The notes under the pieces are model-generated. The model was not told the origin of the DNA and did no database searches. It worked only from the letters and a program-made list of their open reading frames with translations. A DNA stretch of 64,000 nucleotides, from contig NZ_NISI01000004.1 of assembly GCF_002205845.1 (NCBI RefSeq), forward strand, positions 1-64,000, in the 5' to 3' direction. Source of the DNA: Roseateles puraquae (lineage in GTDB: Bacteria; Pseudomonadota; Gammaproteobacteria; Burkholderiales; Burkholderiaceae_C). The translations under genes and the position numbers were made by a program. Shown here one piece after another: positions 30,665 through 39,409 of the stretch. Every line of letters starts with the position of its first letter. The first letter of the stretch is position 1.

Positions 30665-31813
30665 ATGGCTTCCAAGCGCGATTACTACGAAATCCTCGGC
30701 GTTCCCAAGAACGCGACGGAAGACGACATCAAAAAGGCCTACCGCAAGCTGGCCATGAAGTACCACCCTGACCGCAACCAGGGTGACGGTGCCAAGGCGG
30801 CCGAAGAGAAGTTCAAGGAGGCCAAGGAGGCCTACGAGATGCTCACGGACGCCCAGAAGCGGGCGGCCTACGACCAGTACGGCCACGCCGGCGTCGACCC
30901 CAACATGGGCGCTGGCCGGGGCGGGCCGGGCGCGGAAGGCTTCGGCGGTTTCGCCGAGGCCTTCGGAGACATCTTTGGCGACATCTTCGGTGGCCAGGGC
31001 GGCGGCCGTCGCGGCGGTGGCCAGCAGGTCTACCGCGGCAGCGACCTCAGCTACGCGATGGAGATCACGCTGGAAGAGGCCGCCCGCGGCAAGGAAACCC
31101 AGATCCGCATCCCCAGCTGGGAAGGCTGCGAGACCTGTGGCGGCACAGGCGCCAAGCCGGGCACCAGCGCCAAGACCTGCGGGTCATGTGGCGGCTCCGG
31201 CACGGTGCACATGCGCCAGGGTTTCTTCAGCATCCAGCAGACCTGCCCGCACTGCCACGGCAGCGGCAAGATCATTCCGGACCCCTGCACCACCTGCAAT
31301 GGCCAGGGCAAGGTCAAGAAGACCAAGACGCTGGAGGTCAAGATCCCGGCCGGCATCAACGAAGGCATGCGCATCCGCTCCGCGGGCAATGGTGAGCCTG
31401 GTGTGAACGGCGGCCCGAGCGGCGACCTCTACATCGAGATCCGCATCAAGCAGCACGACATCTTCGAGCGGGACGGCGACGACCTGCACTGCACGATGCC
31501 GGTGTCGATGATCACGGCGGCGCTGGGCGGCAGCATCGAGGTGCCCACGCTCGGCGGCAAGGCCGAGATCGAGTTGCCCGAGGGCACGCAGCACGGCAAG
31601 ACCTTCCGCCTGCGCGGCAAGGGCATCAAGGGCGTGCGCTCCAGCTATCCGGGCGACCTGTACTGCCACATCGCCGTCGAGACCCCGGTCAAGCTGACCG
31701 AGCACCAGAAGAAGCTGCTGAAAGAACTCGACGAGTCCCTGAAGAAGGGCGGCGAGAAGCACTCGCCCAACGCCAAGACCTGGACGGACCGCGTCAAGGA
31801 CCTCTTCAAGTAA
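30665..31813 (+). CDS. dnaJ: Co-chaperone DnaJ (Hsp40)
   Basis: The 382-residue class I J-protein has the J domain ([22 protein letters not shown] with HPD in KYHPDRN), a Gly/Phe-rich linker ([19 protein letters not shown]), four zinc-finger CxxCxGxG-type repeats ([43 protein letters not shown]) and the C-terminal client-binding domain. It stimulates DnaK ATPase. It is the last gene of the heat-shock operon and is followed by a terminator. Confidence 0.99.
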   Translation: MASKRDYYEILGVPKNATEDDIKKAYRKLAMKYHPDRNQGDGAKAAEEKFKEAKEAYEMLTDAQKRAAYDQYGHAGVDPNMGAGRGGPGAEGFGGFAEAFGDIFGDIFGGQGGGRRGGGQQVYRGSDLSYAMEITLEEAARGKETQIRIPSWEGCETCGGTGAKPGTSAKTCGSCGGSGTVHMRQGFFSIQQTCPHCHGSGKIIPDPCTTCNGQGKVKKTKTLEVKIPAGINEGMRIRSAGNGEPGVNGGPSGDLYIEIRIKQHDIFERDGDDLHCTMPVSMITAALGGSIEVPTLGGKAEIELPEGTQHGKTFRLRGKGIKGVRSSYPGDLYCHIAVETPVKLTEHQKKLLKELDESLKKGGEKHSPNAKTWTDRVKDLFK

Positions 31814-31839
31814 GCCACCCCTGGTTTCGCTGAACCGCC

Positions 31840-31876
31840 GGCCGCAGCGCCCCGCAAGGGCCCTGCGGCCTTCTTT
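31840..31876 (+). terminator. Rho-independent terminator after dnaJ
   Basis: GGCCGCAG (31840-31847) pairs with CTGCGGCC (31863-31870), followed by TTCTTTT, 26 nt after the stop. The remaining gap to 32074 shows no gene. Confidence 0.82.
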
Positions 31877-32073
31877 TGCCTTGCTGCGCAACAAGTTCAC
31901 GGCTTGCGCGTGCGGCGGATGTCACGTCCCCCATGCTCAGGCGTGTCGCCATCCCCCTGAGCGGCGGAGAACGTCCTAAAGTCAAAGGACTGTCACTCCG
32001 ATGACTCATAAGTGATTCCTCTCCAGCGACTTTCGATCAAAGTCCACGGCCCGGCGCCGGGGAAGGAGGACGC

Positions 32074-33720
32074 ATGTTCCTGATGGACGACACCATCCAG
32101 GACGCGTCGGCGCTGATCATCGACAGCAACGCCAATTCACGCAGCCTGATGTCGGCCCAGCTCCGGGACCTTGGCGTGGGCACCGTGCGCCAGACCCCGC
32201 GGGTCAAGGACGCACGGGTGATGCTGGAGCACCAGACGTTTGACATCGTCCTGTGTGACTACCACTTCGACATGAGCGACACCTCGGGCCAGGACCTGCT
32301 GGACGAGTTGCGCCGCGAAGGCCTGCTGCCCTACTCCACCGTCTTCGTGATGGTGACGAGTGAAGCCACCTACGCCAAGGTGGCCGAGGCCGCGGAAGCG
32401 GCGCTCGACGCCTACCTGATCAAGCCCTACACCAGCGCCAACCTGGCCGAGCGCCTGGCCTCTGCGCGGCTGCGCAAGCGCATCCTCAAGGACATCTTCG
32501 AGGCCATCGAGAACCAGGACTTCGAAACCGCCGCCAACCTGTGCATGGCGCGCTTCGAGGCCAAAGGCAAGTACTGGCTCTACGCGGCGCGTATCGGCGC
32601 GGAGCTGCTGTTGCGGCTCAAGCGCTTCGACGACGCCAAGAAGCTCTATGAAGCCATCATCGCCGCCAAGACCGTGCCCTGGGCGCGACTGGGCGTGGCG
32701 CGCACCGAGGTGGCCAGCGGCAACCTGCAGGCGGCGCGCCGCACGCTGGAGAACCTGATCGGCGAGTTGCCCGACTACGCCGACTCCCACGACCTGATGG
32801 GCCATGTGCAGATGGAACAGGGCGACCTTCTGGAGGCCCTCAAGACCTACCAGACCGCTGCCACGCTGACACCCGGTTGCCTGCTGCGGCTGCAACGCTG
32901 CGGCGCGCTGGGCTTTTATGCCGGCGAGCGCGCCGAGGCCTTGCGCATGCTGGAGCGTGCGATGTCGCAGGGCCTGCGCTCCAAGCTCTTCGACATGCTG
33001 AGCCTGGTGCTGATCGGGCTCATGCGCTTCGACAACAAGGACTACAAGGGCTTCAAGTACGCCCATGACGCCTTGGCCGCCGCGCTGGAGCGCGCACCGG
33101 GCTCCATCCGCCTGCAACGCTTCGACCTGGTCTTCCGCGGGCTGGGTTACCTGCTGGAGCGCCGGGTGGGCCAGGCCATGGTCGTCGCCCGCGAGTTCAC
33201 GGGCCACGCCGACGCCGGCAACTTCGACCTCGAAGCGGCGTCGCTGCTGACTGCGCTGTGGATCCGCCTGTCGAGCCAGGAGGTGGAGCTCGAGGAGATG
33301 ATGCCCATCCTGCAAGGGCTGGGCATGCGCCACTGCACGACCAAGGCCAGCACGGAAATCCTTGTCTCGATGACCGAGACCCACCAAGGCGCGGCCGAGC
33401 AATTCCGGGAATGCCACCAGCAGGTGTTCCAGGTGGCCGAGACCGCCATGCGCCACTCGATGCGGGGCAGCGCGCAGATCGCCGTCGAGTTGCTCATCCA
33501 GCAGGGCGAGCGCTCACGCAACGCCAAGCTGATCGACATGGCCGGCGCCGTGCTCAAGCGCCACGCCGAGAAGATCGACAACGCCGGTCAGCTGGCCGAA
33601 CAGATCGAGGCGCTGAACGGCCGCTATGTGCGCCCCATGGCAGCCAACCAGGCACAGAAGGCGCATTCCCCGGGCGGCGTCGTGCTGCGCACCTCGCCCA
33701 CGGCGCCCGTGCCGGCCTGA
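32074..33720 (+). CDS. Response-regulator receiver protein with TPR repeats
   Basis: The 548-residue protein has an N-terminal receiver domain (about 10-130) with the phospho-acceptor Asp62 in IVLCDYHFD, VMVTSEAT and the conserved Lys in LIKPYT, followed by a long helical region of TPR type (about 150-400; YEAIIAAKTVPWARLGVART, DLLEALKTYQTAATLTPGCL). There is no DNA-binding or enzymatic output domain, so output is probably protein-protein contact. No partner kinase is adjacent. AAGGAGG before ATG gives a strong start; a second Met at codon 4 is less likely. Confidence 0.9.
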   Translation: MFLMDDTIQDASALIIDSNANSRSLMSAQLRDLGVGTVRQTPRVKDARVMLEHQTFDIVLCDYHFDMSDTSGQDLLDELRREGLLPYSTVFVMVTSEATYAKVAEAAEAALDAYLIKPYTSANLAERLASARLRKRILKDIFEAIENQDFETAANLCMARFEAKGKYWLYAARIGAELLLRLKRFDDAKKLYEAIIAAKTVPWARLGVARTEVASGNLQAARRTLENLIGELPDYADSHDLMGHVQMEQGDLLEALKTYQTAATLTPGCLLRLQRCGALGFYAGERAEALRMLERAMSQGLRSKLFDMLSLVLIGLMRFDNKDYKGFKYAHDALAAALERAPGSIRLQRFDLVFRGLGYLLERRVGQAMVVAREFTGHADAGNFDLEAASLLTALWIRLSSQEVELEEMMPILQGLGMRHCTTKASTEILVSMTETHQGAAEQFRECHQQVFQVAETAMRHSMRGSAQIAVELLIQQGERSRNAKLIDMAGAVLKRHAEKIDNAGQLAEQIEALNGRYVRPMAANQAQKAHSPGGVVLRTSPTAPVPA

Positions 33721-33798
33721 CAGGCCGAGCGTCGCCCTTCATCCTCGCCCAAGGCAGGCACGCGAGAATGCGGGCCGCCTCCGCTTTGCTCTGACCCG

Positions 33799-35469
33799 AT
33801 GCCCCTGCTCAAGCGCCTGCTGGCCTGGTTCCAGCCCGACACGACTCGCCCCCTGACCCAGGCCTGGCTGGCCGCACTGTGGATGGGCCTGCTGGCCAAC
33901 TGGCCGCTCTGGAAGCAGCTGCAGACCCTGCCGGGCATCAACCTGGGCTTCACGCTGGCTTTTGCCGGCATGGTGATCGCCGCCACCGGCGCGGTGCTCA
34001 GCCTGCTGGCGTGGCCGCGGTTGATCAAGGGCGTGATCGTGCTGCTGCTGCTGGCCGCCGGTGCACTCGCCTATTTCATTGGCGCCTACGGCATCGTGTT
34101 CGACCCGACCATGGTCGTGAACATGATCCAGACCGATGTGCGGGAGACGCGCGACCTGCTCAGCTGGCGCCTGGGCGTGAGCCTTCTGCTGCTCGGCGCC
34201 CTGCCCGCCTGGTGGCTGCTGCGCCGCCCGGCAGCGCCTGCGCAAAGCCTGCCGCGGCGCCTGGGCGGCAATCTGGTGTCCTTCACGCTCGGCATCGTGG
34301 CGATGGTGGTGCTGGCGCTGAGCGTGTTTGCCACGCTGTCGTCGACGATGCGCAACCACAAGACCATCCGCTACATGGTCACGCCCCTGAATGCCGTCTA
34401 TTCGGTCAGCGCGGTCGGCGTGCGCAGCCTGTCGGGTCCGAAGGGTCCGCCCGTGGTGATCGGTGCGGACGCGCAACTGCTGCCGCGCGCAGAAGGGGCC
34501 AAGCCGCCCTTGCTGCTGCTGGTGGTGGGCGAGACGGCGCGGTCCATGAACTTCAGCCTCAACGGCTACGCGCGCCCGACCAACCCGGAGCTCGCCAAGC
34601 TGCCGGCCACCAGCCTGTTCAGCCTGCGGGACGTGACCTCCTGCGGCACCGCCACCGCGGCTTCCTTGCCTTGCATGTTCGCGCCTCAGGGCCGCGAGGC
34701 CTTCGATGCCGACAAGCCCCAGGAAAACCTGCTGGACGTGCTGCAGCGCGCCGGCCTGGCCGTGCTGTGGCTGGACAACCAGAGCGGCTGCAAGGGCCTG
34801 TGCGACCGCGTACCCAACAGCTTCACCGCCAAGCTGCCTGAAGGCGCCACGCCGCTGCCCGCCGGCCTCTGTGACGGTGAAGAGTGTTTCGATGAAGCCC
34901 TGCTGCATGAACTCGACAAGCGCATCGCAGCCCTCGACCCGGCACGCCTGCAGCGTGGCCTCGTGCTGGTGATGCACCAGATGGGCAGCCACGGCCCGGC
35001 CTACTTCAAGCGCTCACCGCCCGACCTGAAGCACTTCCAACCCGAGTGCCGCAGCAACGAGCTGCAGAAGTGCCCGCGCGAGCAGGTGGTCAATGGCTAT
35101 GACAACACCATCGCCACCACCGACCGGTTGCTGGCTCGCTCGGTACAGTGGCTGCAGACCCAACAGGCCCGCTTCGACACCGGCATGCTGTATGTCTCCG
35201 ACCATGGCGAATCCCTCGGCGAGAACGGCCTGTACCTGCATGGCATGCCCTACGCGATCGCCCCGCGCGAGCAGACGCACGTGCCGATGATCCTGTGGGT
35301 GCCTGAGGGCGGCGCACTCGCGGCCTCGCTCAAGCCCGGCTGCCTGCAGGGGCTGATCAACCAGCCGGCCTCGCACGACAACCTCTTCCACACGGTGATG
35401 GGCTGGGTCGGCGCGCGGGCCGATGTGTACCAACCGGCGCGCGACCTGCTGGCTGCCTGTCGACGCTAG
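33799..35469 (+). CDS. eptA: Lipid A phosphoethanolamine transferase (EptA-type)
   Basis: The 556-residue inner-membrane enzyme has about five N-terminal membrane segments (to about residue 185) and a periplasmic sulfatase-fold domain. Visible active-site motifs: VVGETARSMNFSLNGYAR (metal Glu), SCGTATAASLPCMF (nucleophile Thr in the family), MHQMGSHGPAYFKR and YVSDHGESLGENGLY (metal Asp-His). Paired Cys residues (GCKGLC, LCDGEEC, ECRSNELQKC) match the disulfides of EptA/MCR proteins. It should add phosphoethanolamine to lipid A, which commonly lowers sensitivity to cationic peptides. Its stop codon overlaps the convergent radical SAM gene in a shared CTAG. Confidence 0.93.
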   Translation: MPLLKRLLAWFQPDTTRPLTQAWLAALWMGLLANWPLWKQLQTLPGINLGFTLAFAGMVIAATGAVLSLLAWPRLIKGVIVLLLLAAGALAYFIGAYGIVFDPTMVVNMIQTDVRETRDLLSWRLGVSLLLLGALPAWWLLRRPAAPAQSLPRRLGGNLVSFTLGIVAMVVLALSVFATLSSTMRNHKTIRYMVTPLNAVYSVSAVGVRSLSGPKGPPVVIGADAQLLPRAEGAKPPLLLLVVGETARSMNFSLNGYARPTNPELAKLPATSLFSLRDVTSCGTATAASLPCMFAPQGREAFDADKPQENLLDVLQRAGLAVLWLDNQSGCKGLCDRVPNSFTAKLPEGATPLPAGLCDGEECFDEALLHELDKRIAALDPARLQRGLVLVMHQMGSHGPAYFKRSPPDLKHFQPECRSNELQKCPREQVVNGYDNTIATTDRLLARSVQWLQTQQARFDTGMLYVSDHGESLGENGLYLHGMPYAIAPREQTHVPMILWVPEGGALAASLKPGCLQGLINQPASHDNLFHTVMGWVGARADVYQPARDLLAACRR

Positions 35470-36590
35470 AACAGGCTGCCCTGCGCCGACGCCTTGCGCG
35501 GCGGCGCGAACAGCGCCAGTTGCACCGGCCGGCGCTCCGTCCGCAGGCCGTGCTTGGCAGCCGCCCGGCGCAGGCGGGCACGCAGCAGGTCAGCCCACAG
35601 GCCCTCGCCCGTCATGCGGGTGCCGAAGCGCGCGTCGTTGTCCTTGCCGCCACGCATGTCGCGGATCCGGGCCATCACGCGCTCGGCACGGTCAGGGAAA
35701 TGGCGCTGGAGCCAATCCTGGAACAAAGGGTTCACCTCCCAGGGCAATCGCACCGGAATGCTGAAGGCGCTGCTCGCACCGGCTTCGGCGGCGGCCTCCA
35801 GGATGCGTTCCAACTCGGGCTCGTTGATGAACGGGATGATCGGCGAGACGCTCACACCCACCGGCACGCCCGCCTGGGCCAGCGCCTGGATCGTGCGCAG
35901 CCGCCGCGCCGGCGCTGCCGCCCGCGGCTCCAGGATGCGGGACAGGTCGTTGTCCAGCGTCGTCACCGACAGATAGATGGACACCAGGCCCTGCGCCGCC
36001 ATCGGGGCGATGAGGTCGAGATCGCGCTCGATGCCTGACGACTTGGTGACCACCGAGAACGGATGCTGCGCCTCGGCCAGCACCTCGATGACGCGCCGGG
36101 TGAGGCCCAGCTTGCGCTCAACGGGCTGGTAAGCGTCCGTCGCGGTGCCGATCACCAGAGAACGTGGCTCGTAGCGCGCTCCCGCCAAGGTGTCCCGAAG
36201 ACGCTCGGCGGCATTCATCTTGGCGACGATGCGCGTTTCGAAGTCCAGCCCCGGCGAGAGGTTCAGGTAGCTGTGGGTCGGGCGCGCGAAGCAGTAGATG
36301 CATCCGTGCTCACAGCCGCGATAGGGGTTGATCGAATAGTCGAAGGAGATATCGGGCGATTGATTGCGGCTGAGGATGGACTTCGCCTGCTCCTCGATGA
36401 TCTGCGTCGCAGGCGGCAGGTGCTCTTCGGTGGCCGCCTGGTCCAGCGATCCCCAGCCGTCGTCGTACTGCTCGCGCTCATGCCGCTCGAACCGATGCGC
36501 CATGGCCGTCGCGCTGCCGCGGCCCTTGATGGAGTCGAGCGGCACGATGGCAGGCTGTGCGGCGGCAATGCGGGTGCGGGCGGGCGACAT
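35466..36590 (-). CDS. PA0069-family radical SAM protein
   Basis: The 374-residue protein carries the radical SAM cluster CEHGCIYC within NPYRGCEHGCIYCFARPTH, followed by a TIM-barrel pattern (VIGTATDAYQPVE, FSVVTKSSGIERD, SIYLSVTTLDNDLSRILEPRA, GVSVSPIIPFIN). The family is related to spore photoproduct lyase-type proteins; its reaction is not established. The core conserved start seems to be IKGRGSATAMAHRFE, so the first 15-20 residues are uncertain; GTG 36545 is an alternative to ATG 36590. A consensus LexA box lies 1 bp upstream of the ATG, placing the gene in the SOS response. Confidence 0.92.
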   Translation of the reverse strand: MSPARTRIAAAQPAIVPLDSIKGRGSATAMAHRFERHEREQYDDGWGSLDQAATEEHLPPATQIIEEQAKSILSRNQSPDISFDYSINPYRGCEHGCIYCFARPTHSYLNLSPGLDFETRIVAKMNAAERLRDTLAGARYEPRSLVIGTATDAYQPVERKLGLTRRVIEVLAEAQHPFSVVTKSSGIERDLDLIAPMAAQGLVSIYLSVTTLDNDLSRILEPRAAAPARRLRTIQALAQAGVPVGVSVSPIIPFINEPELERILEAAAEAGASSAFSIPVRLPWEVNPLFQDWLQRHFPDRAERVMARIRDMRGGKDNDARFGTRMTGEGLWADLLRARLRRAAAKHGLRTERRPVQLALFAPPRKASAQGSLF

Positions 36591-36591
36591 G

Positions 36592-36607
36592 CTGTTTATT
36601 TATACAG
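36592..36607 (-). promoter_or_regulatory. LexA-type SOS box
   Basis: The 16-mer reads CTGTATAAATAAACAG on the minus strand and fits CTGT-N8-ACAG exactly with an AT-only core, flanked by GC/GC. A TATAAA -10-like hexamer lies inside it, so LexA binding would block RNA polymerase. No other gene starts nearby. Confidence 0.85.
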
Positions 36608-36721
36608 CATTTGCCCACCAAAGGCGTATCGCAACGCCCCGTGCGCGAGGCAACTTCACCGCGCATCGCACGGACCCGGCGAGACCCTCGGACCGCCTCA
36701 CAGACAAGCGCAGCCCCAAAC

Positions 36722-36757
36722 GGAAAACGGGTCAGATACTTTCGTATCTGACCCGTT
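36722..36757 (-). terminator. Terminator of tRNA-Arg
   Basis: A perfect 14-bp stem (36726-36739 with 36744-36757) with loop GAAA on the minus strand, followed by TTTTCC, lies 18 nt after the tRNA 3' end. Confidence 0.82.
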
Positions 36758-36774
36758 GATTTTCTTCTTATTGT

Positions 36775-36851
36775 TGGCGCGGCTGGCAGGATTCGAACCC
36801 ACGACCCCTTGGTTCGTAGCCAAGTACTCTATCCAACTGAGCTACAGCCGC
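36775..36851 (-). tRNA. tRNA-Arg, anticodon ACG
   Basis: The 77-nt gene folds as a standard tRNA: acceptor GCGGCTG pairs with CAGCCGC, D-arm GCTC...GAGT, anticodon stem TTGGC-loop CTACGAA-ACCAA with anticodon ACG (reads CGN after A34 deamination), T-arm GTGGGTTCGAATCC, discriminator G and encoded CCA. Confidence 0.97.
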
Positions 36852-36862
36852 TGAAGCCTCAC

Positions 36863-36892
36863 AGTATAGCCAGATTTTTTAGCCCTCAGCAA
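36863..36892 (-). promoter_or_regulatory. tRNA-Arg promoter with AT-rich UP-like element
   Basis: On the minus strand TTGCTG (36892-36887), 18 bp, TATACT (36868-36863), then 11 nt to the tRNA. Immediately upstream (36893-36926) lies an AT-rich imperfect palindrome centred on TTTTTTCGAAAAAA, suited to act as an UP element. Confidence 0.75.
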
Positions 36893-36974
36893 GAGTTTCG
36901 AGTTTTTTTCGAAAAAAGTTCGAAAGGGATGCTGGCGAGTCCGGCGCACGAAGCTCCCCGGCGTGTGACAACCT

Positions 36975-38222
36975 TCAAGGCAGGCGGGCCGCGGACTCGA
37001 AGCAGCGGGCGCGGCGCGCGTCGTCGCCTTCCTGTTCGGCCAGTGCCGCCAGGGCCAGCCAGCTGCGGCGGCGTGAGGCGTTGGGCATGCCGCTGTCCTC
37101 GGCCACCGTCTCCAGCATGAGGCGCGCCTTGCCCCACAACTGGCGCTCGGCGAGTGCATGGCCAAGGGCATAGGCCAACGCCCGCTCACGCGGGAAGCGG
37201 GTCTGTGCAGCCTCCAAGCGCTGCAGCCAGTCGGGGCCGCAGCCAGCCAGCACCGGGACCAGTGCCGTGGCGAGCGCAGCCCGGTCGTCAGCCTGCAGCT
37301 CGGCGAGGTTGTCGAAGAACGGGCGCAGCCAACCACGGCCATCGTCCGGTGCGCCGAGCTGCGCCGCGCACTGGGCCGCGCGCGAGGCCACCAGCGGATC
37401 ACGGCGATCGGCGCCATCCAGCTGCTGCCAGGCGGCGCGCAACTGATCCACATCACGCGCGCCATCGAGCGCCTCAAAGGCCAGCGAGCGCAGCAGGCTC
37501 TGGGCAGCCGCCTTGGAGAAGGCCTGGTGCTTGGCCAGCAGGCGGGCCGTGCGCAGCGCCTCCAGTGGCTGGCGCGCGAGCCGCGAGGCTTGCAGCCGAA
37601 GCCGCAGGGCCTGCGTGCGGCGCGCGACGCCGGGCGCCAGCTCGCCCAGCACCGCCAGGGCCCGCGTTGCATCGCGGTCGTCCAGGGCCCATTCGGCGGC
37701 CAACAGGCGGGCGCCGTCTTCGTGCGCCCGGGTGCCACCGGCACGCTGGGCCAGGTCCAGCGCCTGGTTCAGTTGCTCGTCGCGATGGCGGCGGTCCTGC
37801 AGCCGGTGGGCGCTCGCCGCCGCCAGCAGGTGGGCAAGTGCCATGAAGGATTGATCAGCCGCCAGCTCAGGTGTGGCGGACTGGATGTTCAGCGCCTTCT
37901 GAGCCGCCTTTTGCGCCCGGCTGTAGCGCGCGCCGAACAGCTCCACCAGGGCCTCGCGCAGCGCGAGCTGCGCGTTGCGCTCGCGTTGGGCCAGGCGCCA
38001 TTCACGGGCTCGCTTGGGCAGCGTGGTCAGCGCCTCGATGGCCTGGATGGCGGTGACCAGCGCAAAGCAGCTGGCCACGAGCAGCAGCAGAAACAGGTTC
38101 AGCGAGATGTCGACGCGCCAACCCGCCCAGTAGAAGCTGGCGAGGCCGTCGTTGGAGCCCAGGGTCAACGCGGCCACGACGGCCACGACGAAGAGCAGGA
38201 CCAGCCAGATGACGAAACGCAT
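36975..38222 (-). CDS. hemY: HemY-like TPR membrane protein
   Basis: The 415-residue protein has two N-terminal membrane helices (about 2-21 and 40-62) bracketing the conserved NDGLASFYWAGWRVDISLNL, then a cytoplasmic or periplasmic TPR-rich region. This is the proteobacterial HemY_N family, not protoporphyrinogen oxidase. It is encoded last in hemC-hemD-hemX-hemY, and its exact role in late haem synthesis or assembly is unsettled. It starts 13 nt after hemX ends. Confidence 0.92.
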   Translation of the reverse strand: MRFVIWLVLLFVVAVVAALTLGSNDGLASFYWAGWRVDISLNLFLLLLVASCFALVTAIQAIEALTTLPKRAREWRLAQRERNAQLALREALVELFGARYSRAQKAAQKALNIQSATPELAADQSFMALAHLLAAASAHRLQDRRHRDEQLNQALDLAQRAGGTRAHEDGARLLAAEWALDDRDATRALAVLGELAPGVARRTQALRLRLQASRLARQPLEALRTARLLAKHQAFSKAAAQSLLRSLAFEALDGARDVDQLRAAWQQLDGADRRDPLVASRAAQCAAQLGAPDDGRGWLRPFFDNLAELQADDRAALATALVPVLAGCGPDWLQRLEAAQTRFPRERALAYALGHALAERQLWGKARLMLETVAEDSGMPNASRRRSWLALAALAEQEGDDARRARCFESAARLP

Positions 38223-38235
38223 GCTCGGCGCTCCT

Positions 38236-39393
38236 TCAGCGGCCGGCGGCCGCAGCCGTCAGTGCCGCCAGCGTGTCGTCCGGGCGCGGCACGCTGACTT
38301 GGCGGGCCTGGCCGGCCACCTGGCGCAACAGCTCCGTCACGCTGCTGACTTTGCGCGAGCGGGTATCGAAGTAGCGGCTGAGCATTTCCTGCGCGTCGCG
38401 CAGATCCGACTGCGCGGTATCGAACTGACGGCTCAGCAGCGCCAGACGCGCGTTGAGCAGCCGCAGCTTGAGGTTCTCGCGCAGGAAGAAGCTCTGGTCC
38501 GGCGAAATCAGGGCCGCCTCGGGATGCTCGATGCGTGTCACGCGCAACAAGGTGCGCGCTTCACTCCAGACCATGCCTGTCCAGCTGGACAACTGCTGGG
38601 TGGCCTGCCACCACCACAGCGAGAGCTTGCCGTCCGCCGCGGCGGCGGCTTGTTCGCGCTGCAGGCGCAGGGCCCGCTCGCGCTCCTTGACCGCGTCTGA
38701 CCCGCGGTCATCGCGCGCCTTGACGCCCGGCTCGCTGACCGCCACCAAGGGCAGTTCATCCGCCATGCGCACGACCTCATCGAGCTTGATGGTGAGCGTG
38801 GAGACATCCACCACCGCCACCGCCTTGACCCGGTCCAGATCGCGGGCGACCGCCCGACGCACACCTTCCATGCGAGGCTGCTTGTAGCGCAGCAGACGCT
38901 CGTCCGCCTGCTTCAGCGTGGCCACCAGGGGCTCGGCACTGCCCGTGATCTGGGTCTGCTGCATCGCCACGCGAATGGCGGCTTCGATGTCACCGACCAC
39001 GTTCTCGTCACGCGATCGAGACATGGACTGGATCAGCTCTTCCAGTTGCCCGCGCTGCAACGCGACCTCGGCCAGGCGCGCATCCAGCAGGGAGACTTTG
39101 GCGGCGGTATCCCGCACCAGATCGGCCGACTGCTTGGCCGCGAGCCTCGCTTCGGTCGCCTGGGCCTGGCTGGCCTCCTGGCGACGGACCAGCTCCTGCT
39201 CCAGCGATTGCTGGCGCGACAGGCTCTGCCAGGCCAGCACGATGCACAGCACCATGCCGGCGCCCATCAGGGCCAGCAGCCAGGGGAGCCAGTTGGGCAG
39301 CGCTGCAGCCGCAGCAGCGGCAGGAGGAACTGGGGCGACGGCAGGCTCGGCTGCAGCGACGACGACGGGGGGATTCAGCTCGGGCTCACTCAC
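38236..39393 (-). CDS. hemX: HemX-like membrane protein
   Basis: The 385-residue protein has an Ala/Pro-rich cytoplasmic N-terminus, one membrane helix (about 33-55, LPWLLALMGAGMVLCIVLAW), a coiled coil (about 57-125) and a periplasmic helical domain (QLEELIQSMSRSRDENVVGDIE, FFLRENLKLRLLNARLALLSR). This matches the HemX/uroporphyrinogen-III methyltransferase-like family, which lacks the SAM-binding methyltransferase fold. Start appears to be GTG at 39393. It lies between hemD and hemY in the operon. Confidence 0.9.
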   Translation of the reverse strand: MSEPELNPPVVVAAAEPAVAPVPPAAAAAAALPNWLPWLLALMGAGMVLCIVLAWQSLSRQQSLEQELVRRQEASQAQATEARLAAKQSADLVRDTAAKVSLLDARLAEVALQRGQLEELIQSMSRSRDENVVGDIEAAIRVAMQQTQITGSAEPLVATLKQADERLLRYKQPRMEGVRRAVARDLDRVKAVAVVDVSTLTIKLDEVVRMADELPLVAVSEPGVKARDDRGSDAVKERERALRLQREQAAAAADGKLSLWWWQATQQLSSWTGMVWSEARTLLRVTRIEHPEAALISPDQSFFLRENLKLRLLNARLALLSRQFDTAQSDLRDAQEMLSRYFDTRSRKVSSVTELLRQVAGQARQVSVPRPDDTLAALTAAAAGR

Positions 39394-39409
39394 GGTGAGG
39401 GAGATTCTG

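Noticed and set aside
36722-36926. tRNA-Arg as an integration site of a genomic island
   Set aside because: No integrase, no repeat of the tRNA 3' end and no change in base composition nearby; the flanks are ordinary operons.
36975-38222. HemY as protoporphyrinogen oxidase
   Set aside because: No FAD-binding motif; the protein is the TPR-type HemY_N family that shares only the name.
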